From Suilimivivens sp045586385 (GTDB taxonomy: Bacteria > Bacillota > Clostridia > Lachnospirales > Lachnospiraceae), in contig JAZNAE010000061.1 of assembly GCA_045586385.1 (NCBI GenBank), forward strand, positions 1 through 61,406: a DNA stretch of 61,406 nucleotides, in the 5' to 3' direction. The notes under the pieces are model-generated. The model had not been told where the DNA came from and did not search any database. It saw only the letters and a list, made by a program, of their open reading frames with translations. Of this stretch, positions 7,555-15,606 are shown one piece after another. Position numbers and translations under genes: made by a program. How positions within the stretch are numbered: position 1 is the stretch's first letter; every line of letters begins with the position of its first letter.

Positions 7555-9096
7555 TTGCTTAGTACAATTTTATCGGGAGGTATTTATGGTGTTTGCAGCT
7601 ACCTGGTAGAAGTAGAAGTGGACATGTCGCAGGGACTGCCTTGCTTTGCCATGGTGGGACGGCTTTCGGGGGAAGTGAAGGAGTCCGGTGAGCGGGTAAG
7701 GATTGCCCTGAAAAACAGGGGGATTTATTTGCCGCCTATGCACATTGCGGTAAATCTTTCGCCTGCAGATGTAAAAAAAGAAGGAACCGGCTATGACCTG
7801 CCTGTCGCGGTGGCACTTTTAGTCCTGCTGGGAAAGGTGGAGGCAGAACAAGTGAAAGAGACTTTGTTTTTGGGAGAGCTTGGACTTGGCGGTGAAATTA
7901 AGCCGGTAAAGGGAGTTTTGCCGATTATCAGGGAGGCAAAGGAAGCCGGACTGAAAAGATGCATTGTGCCGGAGGCAAATCAAAAGGAAGCCGGTGTGGT
8001 TGCGGGAATAGAAGTGATAGGCGTCTCGGGGTTGGACCAAATACTTAGGTTTTACAGCGGAGAAGAAAAGATAACACCCGTAACCATATCTGTAGAAGAA
8101 CTGATAAAAAGCAAGGAGCAGGATGCAGCACTTGATTTTGCGGATGTGGCAGGACAGGAAGGGCTAAAGAGGGCGGCGGTTCTTGCGGCGGCAGGTTTTC
8201 ACAATATGCTGATTGCCGGACCGCCGGGGGCAGGAAAAACCATGATTGCCAAAAGGATTCCGGGCATTCTTCCGCCCTTATCTGCCAAGGAGAGTCTGGA
8301 GGTTTCCTCCATCTATAGCATAGCGGGCCTTTTGAGCGGGGAAAAAAGTTATATCGCCGGACGTCCTTTTTTGAACCCGCATCATACGATTTCACCGCAG
8401 GCACTGACAGGAGGCGGGAGGATTCCGAGACCCGGGGTAATTTCTCTTGCCCACAGGGGTGTACTTTTCTTGGATGAATTGCCGGAGTTTAAGAGACAGA
8501 CCTTGGATGCCTTGCGCCAGCCACTTGAGGATAAGAACGTGCAGATTGCCAGAAGCAGCGGAAGTTTTGTGTATCCTGCAGACTTTATGCTGTTGGCAGC
8601 CATGAACCCCTGCCCCTGCGGGTATTATCCGGATGTAAACAAATGTCGCTGTACACCGTATGAACGGCATCAATATCTGGCTCACATTTCAGGTCCGATA
8701 TTGGACCGGATGGATATTTATGTGACGGCGCCGAAGGTGGAAATTGCACATTTGCAAAGCAGGAAGAAAGGGAAAAGCAGTGCCCTTTTGCGGGAGCAGG
8801 TTATGGCGGCAAGAGAAAGACAGGAATACAGGTATCATGGCAGTACCATACGCTTTAACGGGGATTTGCACGTAGGAGAGGTGGAAAAATACTGTCCTTT
8901 GAAGGAAAAGCAAGAGAAGATGTTGGCTCATATGTTTGCGGCAATGGACTTGAGTGCCAGGGCATATCACCGGTTGATTAAAACGGCAAGGACCATTGCC
9001 GATGTGGAGGAAAGCGAGGAGATAAAGGAGGAGCATCTGGCAGAGGCTTTGGGATTTTTTGACGGAGGAAAGGGAGTGTTTGCAAATGGGGAATGA
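7555..9096 (+). CDS. comM: ComM/YifB-family Mg-chelatase-like AAA+ ATPase
   Basis: ComM is a hexameric AAA+ helicase that promotes branch migration during integration of transforming DNA; YifB is its common name where competence is not established. The 513-residue protein has an N-terminal ribosomal S5-like/ChlI domain (LSPADVKKEGTGYDLPVAVA), a Walker A AGPPGAGKT (about 221-229), a Walker B (GVLFLDELPEF) and a C-terminal Mg-chelatase domain with a Cys-rich insert (MNPCPCGYY...CRCTPYE) typical of the family. The start is TTG at 7555, positioned by the excellent AGGAGGGA just upstream. dprA overlaps its end by 11 bases. Confidence 0.92.
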   Translation: MLSTILSGGIYGVCSYLVEVEVDMSQGLPCFAMVGRLSGEVKESGERVRIALKNRGIYLPPMHIAVNLSPADVKKEGTGYDLPVAVALLVLLGKVEAEQVKETLFLGELGLGGEIKPVKGVLPIIREAKEAGLKRCIVPEANQKEAGVVAGIEVIGVSGLDQILRFYSGEEKITPVTISVEELIKSKEQDAALDFADVAGQEGLKRAAVLAAAGFHNMLIAGPPGAGKTMIAKRIPGILPPLSAKESLEVSSIYSIAGLLSGEKSYIAGRPFLNPHHTISPQALTGGGRIPRPGVISLAHRGVLFLDELPEFKRQTLDALRQPLEDKNVQIARSSGSFVYPADFMLLAAMNPCPCGYYPDVNKCRCTPYERHQYLAHISGPILDRMDIYVTAPKVEIAHLQSRKKGKSSALLREQVMAARERQEYRYHGSTIRFNGDLHVGEVEKYCPLKEKQEKMLAHMFAAMDLSARAYHRLIKTARTIADVEESEEIKEEHLAEALGFFDGGKGVFANGE

Positions 9097-10189
9097 AGAA
9101 AAAGCATATTTGTATTGGCTACACAGTGTTCCGAAAATCGGAGACGGAAAAATGGAGAGACTACTTACCTTTTTGGGAAGCGCGAGGGGTGTTTATTATG
9201 CTACGGATAAGCAGCTTTTGAGTGTATTAAAGAAAGAAGAGGTTGAAGAAATCAGAAAAAGCAGCAAAGAGTGGAAGGTTATGGAAGCTTATGAAAAAAT
9301 GACAGAGAGAGGAATCAAAATGGTTTGCCGTAAAGAAGAGGCTTACCCGAAGAGGCTTTCAGTAATTAAGCAGGCGCCGTTTGTTTTATATTACATGGGC
9401 GAATTGCCAAAGGAAGGAGAGACGGCAGTTGCCATTATCGGTGCCAGGGAATGTTCACAGTATGGTGCCTATGTAGGAGAAGCGTTTGCAGAAAAACTTG
9501 CAAGTGCAGGCGTGAATATTATCAGCGGAATGGCAAGAGGAATTGACGGTATCGGACAGAAGGCGGCACTGAAGGCAGGTGGCAGTACATACGCCGTCCT
9601 CGGATGCGGTGTAGATGTGTGTTATCCGGCGTCTCACCGCGGTCTCTATGAACAGATAAAAGGGAAAGGCGGTATTATATCCCCCTTTTTGCCGGGACAG
9701 ATGCCGCAGAAAACACTTTTTCCGTATCGGAACAGAATTGTGGCCGGCTTATCTGATTGTGTGCTTGTGATAGAAGCCAGGCATAAAAGCGGTACATGGA
9801 TTACCGTAGATATGGCACTGGAGCAGGGAAAGGAAGTGTATGCCGTGCCGGGGCGGCTGACCGACAGATTGAGTGACGGATGCAATCTGCTTATTAAACA
9901 AGGGGCCGGAATCGTTCTTTCTCCGGAGGACCTACTGGCAGAACTTGCAGTAGTAAATAACCGGAAAAACGGTTACGTGGAAGGAAGTGCTATCGCAGAA
10001 AAAGAGGAAGAGGGGGTGCTTGGGATGCTTGATTTTCTCCCGAAGTCGGCAGAGGATATTTTAGGGCAGTTGCAAAAAGAAAACAGTGAAATAACATATG
10101 CCGGACTGATGTATGAATTGGTTAAACTTTGCATGGAAGGAAAAGCAAGACAAATCAGTGGGAATTACTTTGTAAAAACGGTATATTAA
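9086..10189 (+). CDS. dprA: DNA-processing protein DprA (Smf)
   Basis: DprA binds incoming single-stranded DNA and loads RecA during natural transformation; it is also widespread in species not known to be competent. An N-terminal helical region is followed by the Rossmann-like core (IIGARECSQYG, SGMARGIDGIGQKAAL, AVLGCGVDVCYPASH, RNRIVAGLSD). A C-terminal winged-helix domain (SAEDILGQLQ...LMYELVKLCMEGKA) completes the protein. I chose the ATG at 9086 over an upstream TTG because AGGGAG lies 9 bases before it; this gives 367 residues and an 11-base overlap with comM. In many Bacillota topA follows dprA directly, whereas here the pilus locus intervenes. Confidence 0.93.
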   Translation: MGNEEKAYLYWLHSVPKIGDGKMERLLTFLGSARGVYYATDKQLLSVLKKEEVEEIRKSSKEWKVMEAYEKMTERGIKMVCRKEEAYPKRLSVIKQAPFVLYYMGELPKEGETAVAIIGARECSQYGAYVGEAFAEKLASAGVNIISGMARGIDGIGQKAALKAGGSTYAVLGCGVDVCYPASHRGLYEQIKGKGGIISPFLPGQMPQKTLFPYRNRIVAGLSDCVLVIEARHKSGTWITVDMALEQGKEVYAVPGRLTDRLSDGCNLLIKQGAGIVLSPEDLLAELAVVNNRKNGYVEGSAIAEKEEEGVLGMLDFLPKSAEDILGQLQKENSEITYAGLMYELVKLCMEGKARQISGNYFVKTVY

Positions 10190-10225
10190 GGCAATTTTTT
10201 GTGTGTCATAAACTGTCGAAAAATA

Positions 10226-10254
10226 TTGCATATATCATAAAAAAGGGGTATAAT
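10226..10254 (+). promoter_or_regulatory. Promoter of the type IV pilus operon
   Basis: A perfect -10 TATAAT (10249-10254) is preceded, 17 bases upstream, by TTGCAT (10226-10231), a half-matching -35. The predicted start, near 10261, is only about 20-30 bases before the first prepilin gene. No terminator separates it from dprA, so read-through is possible. I looked for a c-di-GMP riboswitch here and found none. Confidence 0.6.
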
Positions 10255-10291
10255 TAAATGAAAATTTTTGTTGGGGGAAACTTTGACGGTA

Positions 10292-11254
10292 ATGAAGGGG
10301 AAATCGACTTCCAAAAAAGAAGTTCGCAATTTAGGTTTTTCATTATTGGAAATCATTGTTGTAATTACGCTGATTGCAGTGCTGGGGTCAATTCTGGCAC
10401 CGATGTTTTTTCAATATGTCAGTCGTAATCGGGCAACGTCATGTCAGGTAGACAGGGAGGCTATTCTCGCTGTCTATGAGCGTTGTATTTATTCTGAGAC
10501 GAAGCAGTTTTCCGACGACGATTTAGAATTAGTGCTTAGCGGAGGGGACGCTGCCACCAGTAATGAGGTGCTGCAATATAAGCAGTGCCCGCAGGGGGGA
10601 GTCTATACCTCTGAGATAGATGGTGATACCGCGATTATCCATTGCGATATCGCAGGGCATGAGGATGTAATGGTAATGCTTGGCGGTTTTAGTGGTTCAG
10701 AATACGCAGAAGGAGATGACGCGGCATTGCCGACTCCACCGGCATTATGGGATCCGGATTCGGAGCCTCCGGCAGAAGAAGGTGGCGGCGGTGCAGGTGA
10801 AGACGAAGAGGATGATGAGACAATCTGGCCGTATGCGACAGATTCCCGCTGGGAAGGAAAGCGTTTCCCGGGACAGTATGTGGAAGTGGATGTACCGGTT
10901 ATGTTGACCTCGGAAGAAATGAATAATTATGTGTTGATTGATAAAGAAGGGACCGGCAAGGGAAGAGTATACTGGGAATGGAATTTGGGCCCGGAAAACA
11001 TTGATGCCAGAGGAAGAGAATGGTGTATTTCCTGGTCGGGCGTAACCATAGAAGATGTCAGCGGAATTAAATATACTGAACAGCAAAATGGCGTGGATGT
11101 GGATACCGGATGTGTTACGGGAGTGCACTACGGAGATATTATTATTTACGAGGGATCCCGCTATATTTACACACTTGAGAGTGAGGTCATAAAGCAGCCG
11201 CTTCCGCCGTCAGGAGCAAGCGGTAACGGGTTCTATTTGATAGACAAAAAATAA
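10292..11254 (+). CDS. Prepilin-like protein (class III signal) at head of pilus operon
   Basis: A short basic leader ends in Gly and is followed by FSLLEIIVVITLIAVLGSI: a prepilin peptidase site (G|F) with Glu at mature position 5 and a hydrophobic N-terminal helix. The mature protein (about 305 residues) is larger than a typical major pilin. Its globular part contains a linker very rich in Pro, Gly, Asp and Glu (about residues 147-177, including EEGGGGAGEDEEDDE), followed by a separate C-terminal beta-rich domain of unknown type. It is likely a minor pilin placed before pilB. The start is uncertain: ATG 10292 or TTG 10283, with GGGGG at 10273-10277 closer to the TTG. I do not recognise a named family for the C-terminal half. 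Confidence 0.8.
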   Translation: MKGKSTSKKEVRNLGFSLLEIIVVITLIAVLGSILAPMFFQYVSRNRATSCQVDREAILAVYERCIYSETKQFSDDDLELVLSGGDAATSNEVLQYKQCPQGGVYTSEIDGDTAIIHCDIAGHEDVMVMLGGFSGSEYAEGDDAALPTPPALWDPDSEPPAEEGGGGAGEDEEDDETIWPYATDSRWEGKRFPGQYVEVDVPVMLTSEEMNNYVLIDKEGTGKGRVYWEWNLGPENIDARGREWCISWSGVTIEDVSGIKYTEQQNGVDVDTGCVTGVHYGDIIIYEGSRYIYTLESEVIKQPLPPSGASGNGFYLIDKK

Positions 11255-11284
11255 GTATGTGAACAAGAACAGAAAGGTTTAACT

Positions 11285-12973
11285 ATGGATTTGGGGAGAA
11301 GGAAAATGCGCCTTGGTGATGCACTTGTAAATGACGGTGCGATTACCATGGAGCAGTTGCAGCAGGGGCTAGCATTACAAAAAGAACAAAAGAAGCGTCT
11401 CGGTCTGATACTCGTAGATGAAGGCTTTACAACAGAAGCAACAATCGCAAGAGCACTCAGCCGTCAGTTGGGATATGACATGATAGAGCTTCGGGATGTG
11501 GTGATTGAAAAAGAAATCCTGAATCTGATCGGTGTTGATATTCTCAAAAAATACACGATGATTCCCTTCGAGTATTCACCACAGGACGTCAATGTGATCC
11601 GTGTGGCAATGGCTGACCCCATGGATATGGCGGCACTTGATGATGTGAATATCATTACCAATCTTCAGGTGGAGCCGGTGGTGGCAACACCGAAGAGTAT
11701 TCTCATGACAATAGATAAATATTTCGGACAGCAGGACGTATTATCCAAATTGGATGAGTATACCAAAGAAAAAGAAGTGCTGGAAGAACAGGAGGATATG
11801 TACAGCGCGGATGTAAACAATTCGCCCATCGTACAGCTTGTAAAATCCATGATTGAACAGGCAGTCCGCCAGCGTGCTTCCGATATCCATATTGAACCAA
11901 TGGAAAAGCAGGTGCGTGTCCGTTACCGTATTGACGGTACGCTTTATGAAAAGCAGGTGTATTCCCACCGTTTACTTGCAGCCATTGTAGCCCGAATTAA
12001 AATTATCGGCGGAATGGATATTGCAGAGAAAAGAAAACCCCAGGATGGCCGTATTACCCAGATTGTAGACCGACTGGAATATGATATCCGTGTATCCATT
12101 CTTCCCACCGTGTTCGGGGAAAAGGTGGTTATGCGACTAACCTCTAAGACGGCGCTGACGAAAGAAAAGAGTCAGCTTGGATTAAACCCGCAAGAGATGA
12201 AGGTGTTTGACCATATACTTTCCAATCCCCATGGTATTCTGTTGGTTACAGGACCTACCGGTAGCGGTAAATCCACGACATTGTATACGGCATTGTCAGA
12301 GTTAAACAGTGAAGATGTAAATATTATCACCGTAGAAGACCCGGTGGAAGCCAATATTGACGGAATCAATCAGGTGCAGGTCAACAACAAAGCAGATTTA
12401 ACCTTTGCCTCTGCCCTACGTTCCATTTTGCGTCAGGACCCGGACATCATTATGATTGGTGAAATCCGAGATACGGAGACGGCATCTATTGCCGTACAGG
12501 CATCTATCACCGGTCACTTGGTGGTGAGTACCTTACATACCAATTCGGCGGCAAGTACGGTAACGCGTCTGGCAGATATGGGAATTGAGCCGTATCTGAT
12601 TGCAGATTCCACAGTGGGAATCATAGCACAGCGACTGGTCCGCCGTCTGTGCAGCTGTAAGCTGGAAGCAGAGCCCGACGCAGAAGAGAGAGAACTGCTT
12701 GGACTTTCACCGGATGAGCCGGTTAAAATTTATAAGCCCTGCGGATGCAGCCTGTGTGATAATACCGGGTATAAGGGACGTATCGGTGTCTACGAGATTA
12801 TGGAAGTGACACATGATTTAAAGAGAGTAATCGCGAAGGGCAGCAATGCGGATGAGATTAAGGAATGTGCACTGCGTGAAGGAATGAACACACTCCGCAT
12901 GAGTGCCACACGCTATGTATTGGAGGGCATCACCTCCGTTTCGGAAATGAAAAAAGTATCATTTGACGTATAA
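11285..12973 (+). CDS. pilB: Type IV pilus assembly ATPase PilB
   Basis: PilB (GspE family) powers pilus extension from the cytoplasmic face. The 562-residue protein carries an N-terminal MshEN-type domain (LGDALVNDGAITMEQLQQGL, repeated as LGLILVDEGFTTEATIARAL). It also has a Walker A GPTGSGKST (about 323-331), an Asp box (TVEDPVEANIDG), a Walker B (DPDIIMIGEIRD) and a His box (VVSTLHTNSA). The zinc tetracysteine region CSCK...CGCSLC of extension ATPases is present. MshEN domains can bind c-di-GMP in related ATPases; whether this one does cannot be judged by eye. pilC starts right after the stop. Confidence 0.95.
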   Translation: MDLGRRKMRLGDALVNDGAITMEQLQQGLALQKEQKKRLGLILVDEGFTTEATIARALSRQLGYDMIELRDVVIEKEILNLIGVDILKKYTMIPFEYSPQDVNVIRVAMADPMDMAALDDVNIITNLQVEPVVATPKSILMTIDKYFGQQDVLSKLDEYTKEKEVLEEQEDMYSADVNNSPIVQLVKSMIEQAVRQRASDIHIEPMEKQVRVRYRIDGTLYEKQVYSHRLLAAIVARIKIIGGMDIAEKRKPQDGRITQIVDRLEYDIRVSILPTVFGEKVVMRLTSKTALTKEKSQLGLNPQEMKVFDHILSNPHGILLVTGPTGSGKSTTLYTALSELNSEDVNIITVEDPVEANIDGINQVQVNNKADLTFASALRSILRQDPDIIMIGEIRDTETASIAVQASITGHLVVSTLHTNSAASTVTRLADMGIEPYLIADSTVGIIAQRLVRRLCSCKLEAEPDAEERELLGLSPDEPVKIYKPCGCSLCDNTGYKGRIGVYEIMEVTHDLKRVIAKGSNADEIKECALREGMNTLRMSATRYVLEGITSVSEMKKVSFDV

Positions 12974-12998
12974 GCGTCAATGCGAAGGAGAACACCCC

Positions 12999-14213
12999 AT
13001 GGCAAGCTATGGATATGAAGCCATCAACAGGATGGGAAAACCAATTAAAGGAAGTATCGAGGCCGAGGGAATAGAACAGGCAAGAACCAAATTAAAGCAA
13101 CAGGGTATGGTTGTCGTTTCCCTGAAAGAAGAGAGTTTTTTAACAAAGGACATTAATTTAACCATCGGCAAAAAAGTAACGCCCAGAGATCTTTCGGTAT
13201 TTTGCCGTCAGTTCGTCAGCATGAGCCGGGCAGGCGTATCAATTTTAGACTGTCTGGATTTATTGCGGGAGCAAACGGAGAATCCGGTATTGGCAAAAGC
13301 CATCCGCCAAGTGCATGTGGATGTGCAAAAGGGTGAGCCTTTGGCAGAGGCTATGAAAAAGCAGGATAAGATTTTTTCCAATCTGATGATTACAACGATT
13401 GCGGCAGGTGAAGCCTCCGGTAGTCTGGATGTGTCATTAGAACGAATGGCGGAGCAGTTTGAAAAGTCGGCTAAAACCCAGGCACTTGTAAAAAAAGCTA
13501 TGATTTATCCTGCAGTTGTAGCAGTTATAGCAGTTGTCGTAGTAATCGTTATGTTGGTGGTGGTGATACCCCGTTATACAGAGATGTTTGCTGACCTCGG
13601 AACGGAGCTACCGGGAATTACCAAAGCGGTGGTGGCAGCCAGTGATTTTATCATAGCTTATTGGTATATCCTGATTCCGGTTATCGCAGTCATTGTATTT
13701 TTAGTTCGACAATACTTAAAGACCCCAACCGGAAGATTGTTGACCAGCCAGTTGGCACTTCGGGTTCCCGTGTTTAAAAATTTAACGGAAAAGTCTGCCT
13801 GTTCCCAACTGGCACGTACTTTAAGTACGTTAATCACTGCCGGGGTACCTCTGATAGAAGCAGTGGAGATTACAGCCAATACCATGCAGAATGTATTGTT
13901 CCATGATGCGATGATGGATGCAAAGGAGGAAATCATGAAGGGTCTTCCTTTGTCAGATCCATTGCAGCAGTGTGGATTATTTCCTCCCATGCTTTATCAT
14001 ATGATCCGTATCGGTGAGGAATCCGGAAGTACGGAAGATATGCTGACAAAGCTGGCAGATTATTATGATGAAGAAGTAGAAATGGCAACCCAGAGTCTGA
14101 TGGCAGCTATGGAACCAATGATTATCGTGGTGCTTGCCGGAATAGTAGCTGTATTAATCGCATCCGTTATGGCACCGATGTTAACCATGTATGATGCTTT
14201 AGATAATATATAA
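12999..14213 (+). CDS. pilC: Type IV pilus inner-membrane platform protein PilC
   Basis: PilC (GspF family) is the polytopic platform that couples the PilB/PilT motors to pilin addition and removal. The protein has two homologous GspF domains (FCRQFVSMSRAGVSILDCLDLL and LARTLSTLITAGVPLIEAVEI) and three hydrophobic helices (about 165-190, 210-235 and the C-terminus IIVVLAGIVAVLIASVMAPML). ATG at 12999 is preferred because AAGGAG lies 8 bases upstream; a TTG overlapping pilB by 11 bases is the alternative. The result is 404 residues, the usual family size. Confidence 0.94.
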   Translation: MASYGYEAINRMGKPIKGSIEAEGIEQARTKLKQQGMVVVSLKEESFLTKDINLTIGKKVTPRDLSVFCRQFVSMSRAGVSILDCLDLLREQTENPVLAKAIRQVHVDVQKGEPLAEAMKKQDKIFSNLMITTIAAGEASGSLDVSLERMAEQFEKSAKTQALVKKAMIYPAVVAVIAVVVVIVMLVVVIPRYTEMFADLGTELPGITKAVVAASDFIIAYWYILIPVIAVIVFLVRQYLKTPTGRLLTSQLALRVPVFKNLTEKSACSQLARTLSTLITAGVPLIEAVEITANTMQNVLFHDAMMDAKEEIMKGLPLSDPLQQCGLFPPMLYHMIRIGEESGSTEDMLTKLADYYDEEVEMATQSLMAAMEPMIIVVLAGIVAVLIASVMAPMLTMYDALDNI

Positions 14214-14300
14214 TTTTATTACAATTTATTGGAATGAGACATTTCCGGGGTAGGGACGGAGATGCTTATAATAAAAAATAAAAATAAAGGAGACTTTACT

Positions 14301-14753
14301 ATGAAAAAGACAAATAACAAAGGTTTTTCCCTCGTTGAATTAATCGTTGTAATTGCGATTATGGCAGTATTAATGGTTGTTGTAGGACCACAGTTATTAA
14401 GAAATGTTGAAAAAGCAAGAATTCAGAGAGATAACACAGCAATTTCTGAAATTGCAAACGCAGCAAAGATTGCAATGGCTGATGAAACCATTAACAAGAC
14501 ACTTGCTAATAGTGCTAGTGTAGATATTAAGGCCACAGCTGGTAAATTTACATTTACAGCAGGAGCAGGTACATTACAAGGAGAATTAAACTTGACATTA
14601 GGTGCAACTGTAGAGTTATCTTCAAGTGTATATAAGGGTGCTACCAATCAGCCGGGTATTAAAGTTGCAAAAGATGCTACAGGAAATATCACTGTAACAG
14701 GTCTTAACTTAGTACAGCAGGATGGTAAAACAGCCTTAACAATCACTTACTAA
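14301..14753 (+). CDS. pilA: Major type IV pilin PilA
   Basis: The 150-residue prepilin has an 8-residue leader (MKKTNNKG) and then FSLVELIVVIAIMAVLMVVV, with Glu at mature position 5. The globular domain is small, rich in Ala, Thr and Gly, and has no cysteine pair, as in several clostridial major pilins. AAAGGAG lies 7 bases before the ATG. Its small size, the short canonical leader, the strong ribosome binding site and its position between pilC and pilD argue that it is the main fibre subunit. A TATAAT at 14267-14272 could give it extra transcription, but no good -35 accompanies it. Confidence 0.88.
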   Translation: MKKTNNKGFSLVELIVVIAIMAVLMVVVGPQLLRNVEKARIQRDNTAISEIANAAKIAMADETINKTLANSASVDIKATAGKFTFTAGAGTLQGELNLTLGATVELSSSVYKGATNQPGIKVAKDATGNITVTGLNLVQQDGKTALTITY

Positions 14754-14774
14754 TTTTTAAGGAAACTCAACCCC

Positions 14775-15533
14775 ATGCACACAATATTAATCCCTATTTA
14801 CATAGTCATATTTATATATGGACTCGTAATCGGTAGCTTCTTAAATGTATGTATCTACCGCATTCCGAAGAATGAGAATATTGTGAAGGTACGGTCACAC
14901 TGTATGCAGTGTGACCGTAAGCTAAAGTGGTATGAACTCATACCACTGTTTAGCTATTTGCTTCAGGGTGGAAAATGCAGAGCATGTAAAAGCAAAATTT
15001 CCATTCAATATCCGCTCATTGAGGCGGCGAATGGAATATTGTATGTGCTGATTTTTGTGATTAACGGGATGAATGTAGATTCCCTACTCTACTGCCTGTT
15101 AACATCCGCACTGCTTGTTCTTGCAGTGATTGATTTTCGTACATTTGAGATTCCGATAGGAATCAATTACTTTATTTTAGCGTTAGGCATCATCCGCACG
15201 GCAGTTCATTACAAGGATTGGTCTAATCATGTAATAGGATTTTTTGCCGTAAGTGTTGTCTTATATTTGATTATTATTGTAACGAAGGGAAGAGGTATCG
15301 GCGGCGGTGATATGAAAATGATGGCCGTCTGCGGCTTATTCCTGGGATGGAAAGAAGTGATTTTGGCATTCTTTTTAGGGTGCGTCATCGGTTCCGTGAT
15401 ACATATCATCCGGATGCGGGTGACAAAGTGTGACCATGTGCTTGCCATGGGTCCTTACCTTTCTGTTGGGGTATGGATATCCATGCTTTGGGGAGCACAG
15501 TTGATTACGTGGTATTTCGGACAATATTTTTAG
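14775..15533 (+). CDS. pilD: Prepilin peptidase/methyltransferase PilD
   Basis: PilD is a membrane aspartic protease that cleaves prepilins after the leader Gly and N-methylates the new N-terminus. The 252-residue protein starts with a membrane segment and GSFLNVCIYRIPK. The cytoplasmic loop has the zinc tetrad CMQC...CRAC of the methyltransferase domain. The two catalytic Asp are in AVIDFRTFEIP and GGGDMKM. Several further membrane segments follow. It lies directly after pilA and would process all six prepilin-like proteins of this locus. Confidence 0.95.
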   Translation: MHTILIPIYIVIFIYGLVIGSFLNVCIYRIPKNENIVKVRSHCMQCDRKLKWYELIPLFSYLLQGGKCRACKSKISIQYPLIEAANGILYVLIFVINGMNVDSLLYCLLTSALLVLAVIDFRTFEIPIGINYFILALGIIRTAVHYKDWSNHVIGFFAVSVVLYLIIIVTKGRGIGGGDMKMMAVCGLFLGWKEVILAFFLGCVIGSVIHIIRMRVTKCDHVLAMGPYLSVGVWISMLWGAQLITWYFGQYF

Positions 15534-15606
15534 GGAGAATACAAGTGCCTTGCAAGGTTTATAAGGGTAAGGCTTTCGATAGAAAAATAGGAAAAGAGGA
15601 TGAAAA

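Noticed and set aside
10190..10291. c-di-GMP riboswitch before the pilus operon, as known before C. difficile pilin genes
   Set aside because: The gap is about 100 bases and filled by a simple promoter; I see no conserved riboswitch core there, nor in the gap before pilA (14214-14300).
14267..14272. A separate promoter for pilA (TATAAT)
   Set aside because: No acceptable -35 at normal spacing and no correct TGn extension; kept only as a remark under pilA.
15548..15557. Palindrome CCTTGCAAGG before pilMN
   Set aside because: A single 10-base palindrome with no neighbouring promoter element or second copy; too short to interpret.
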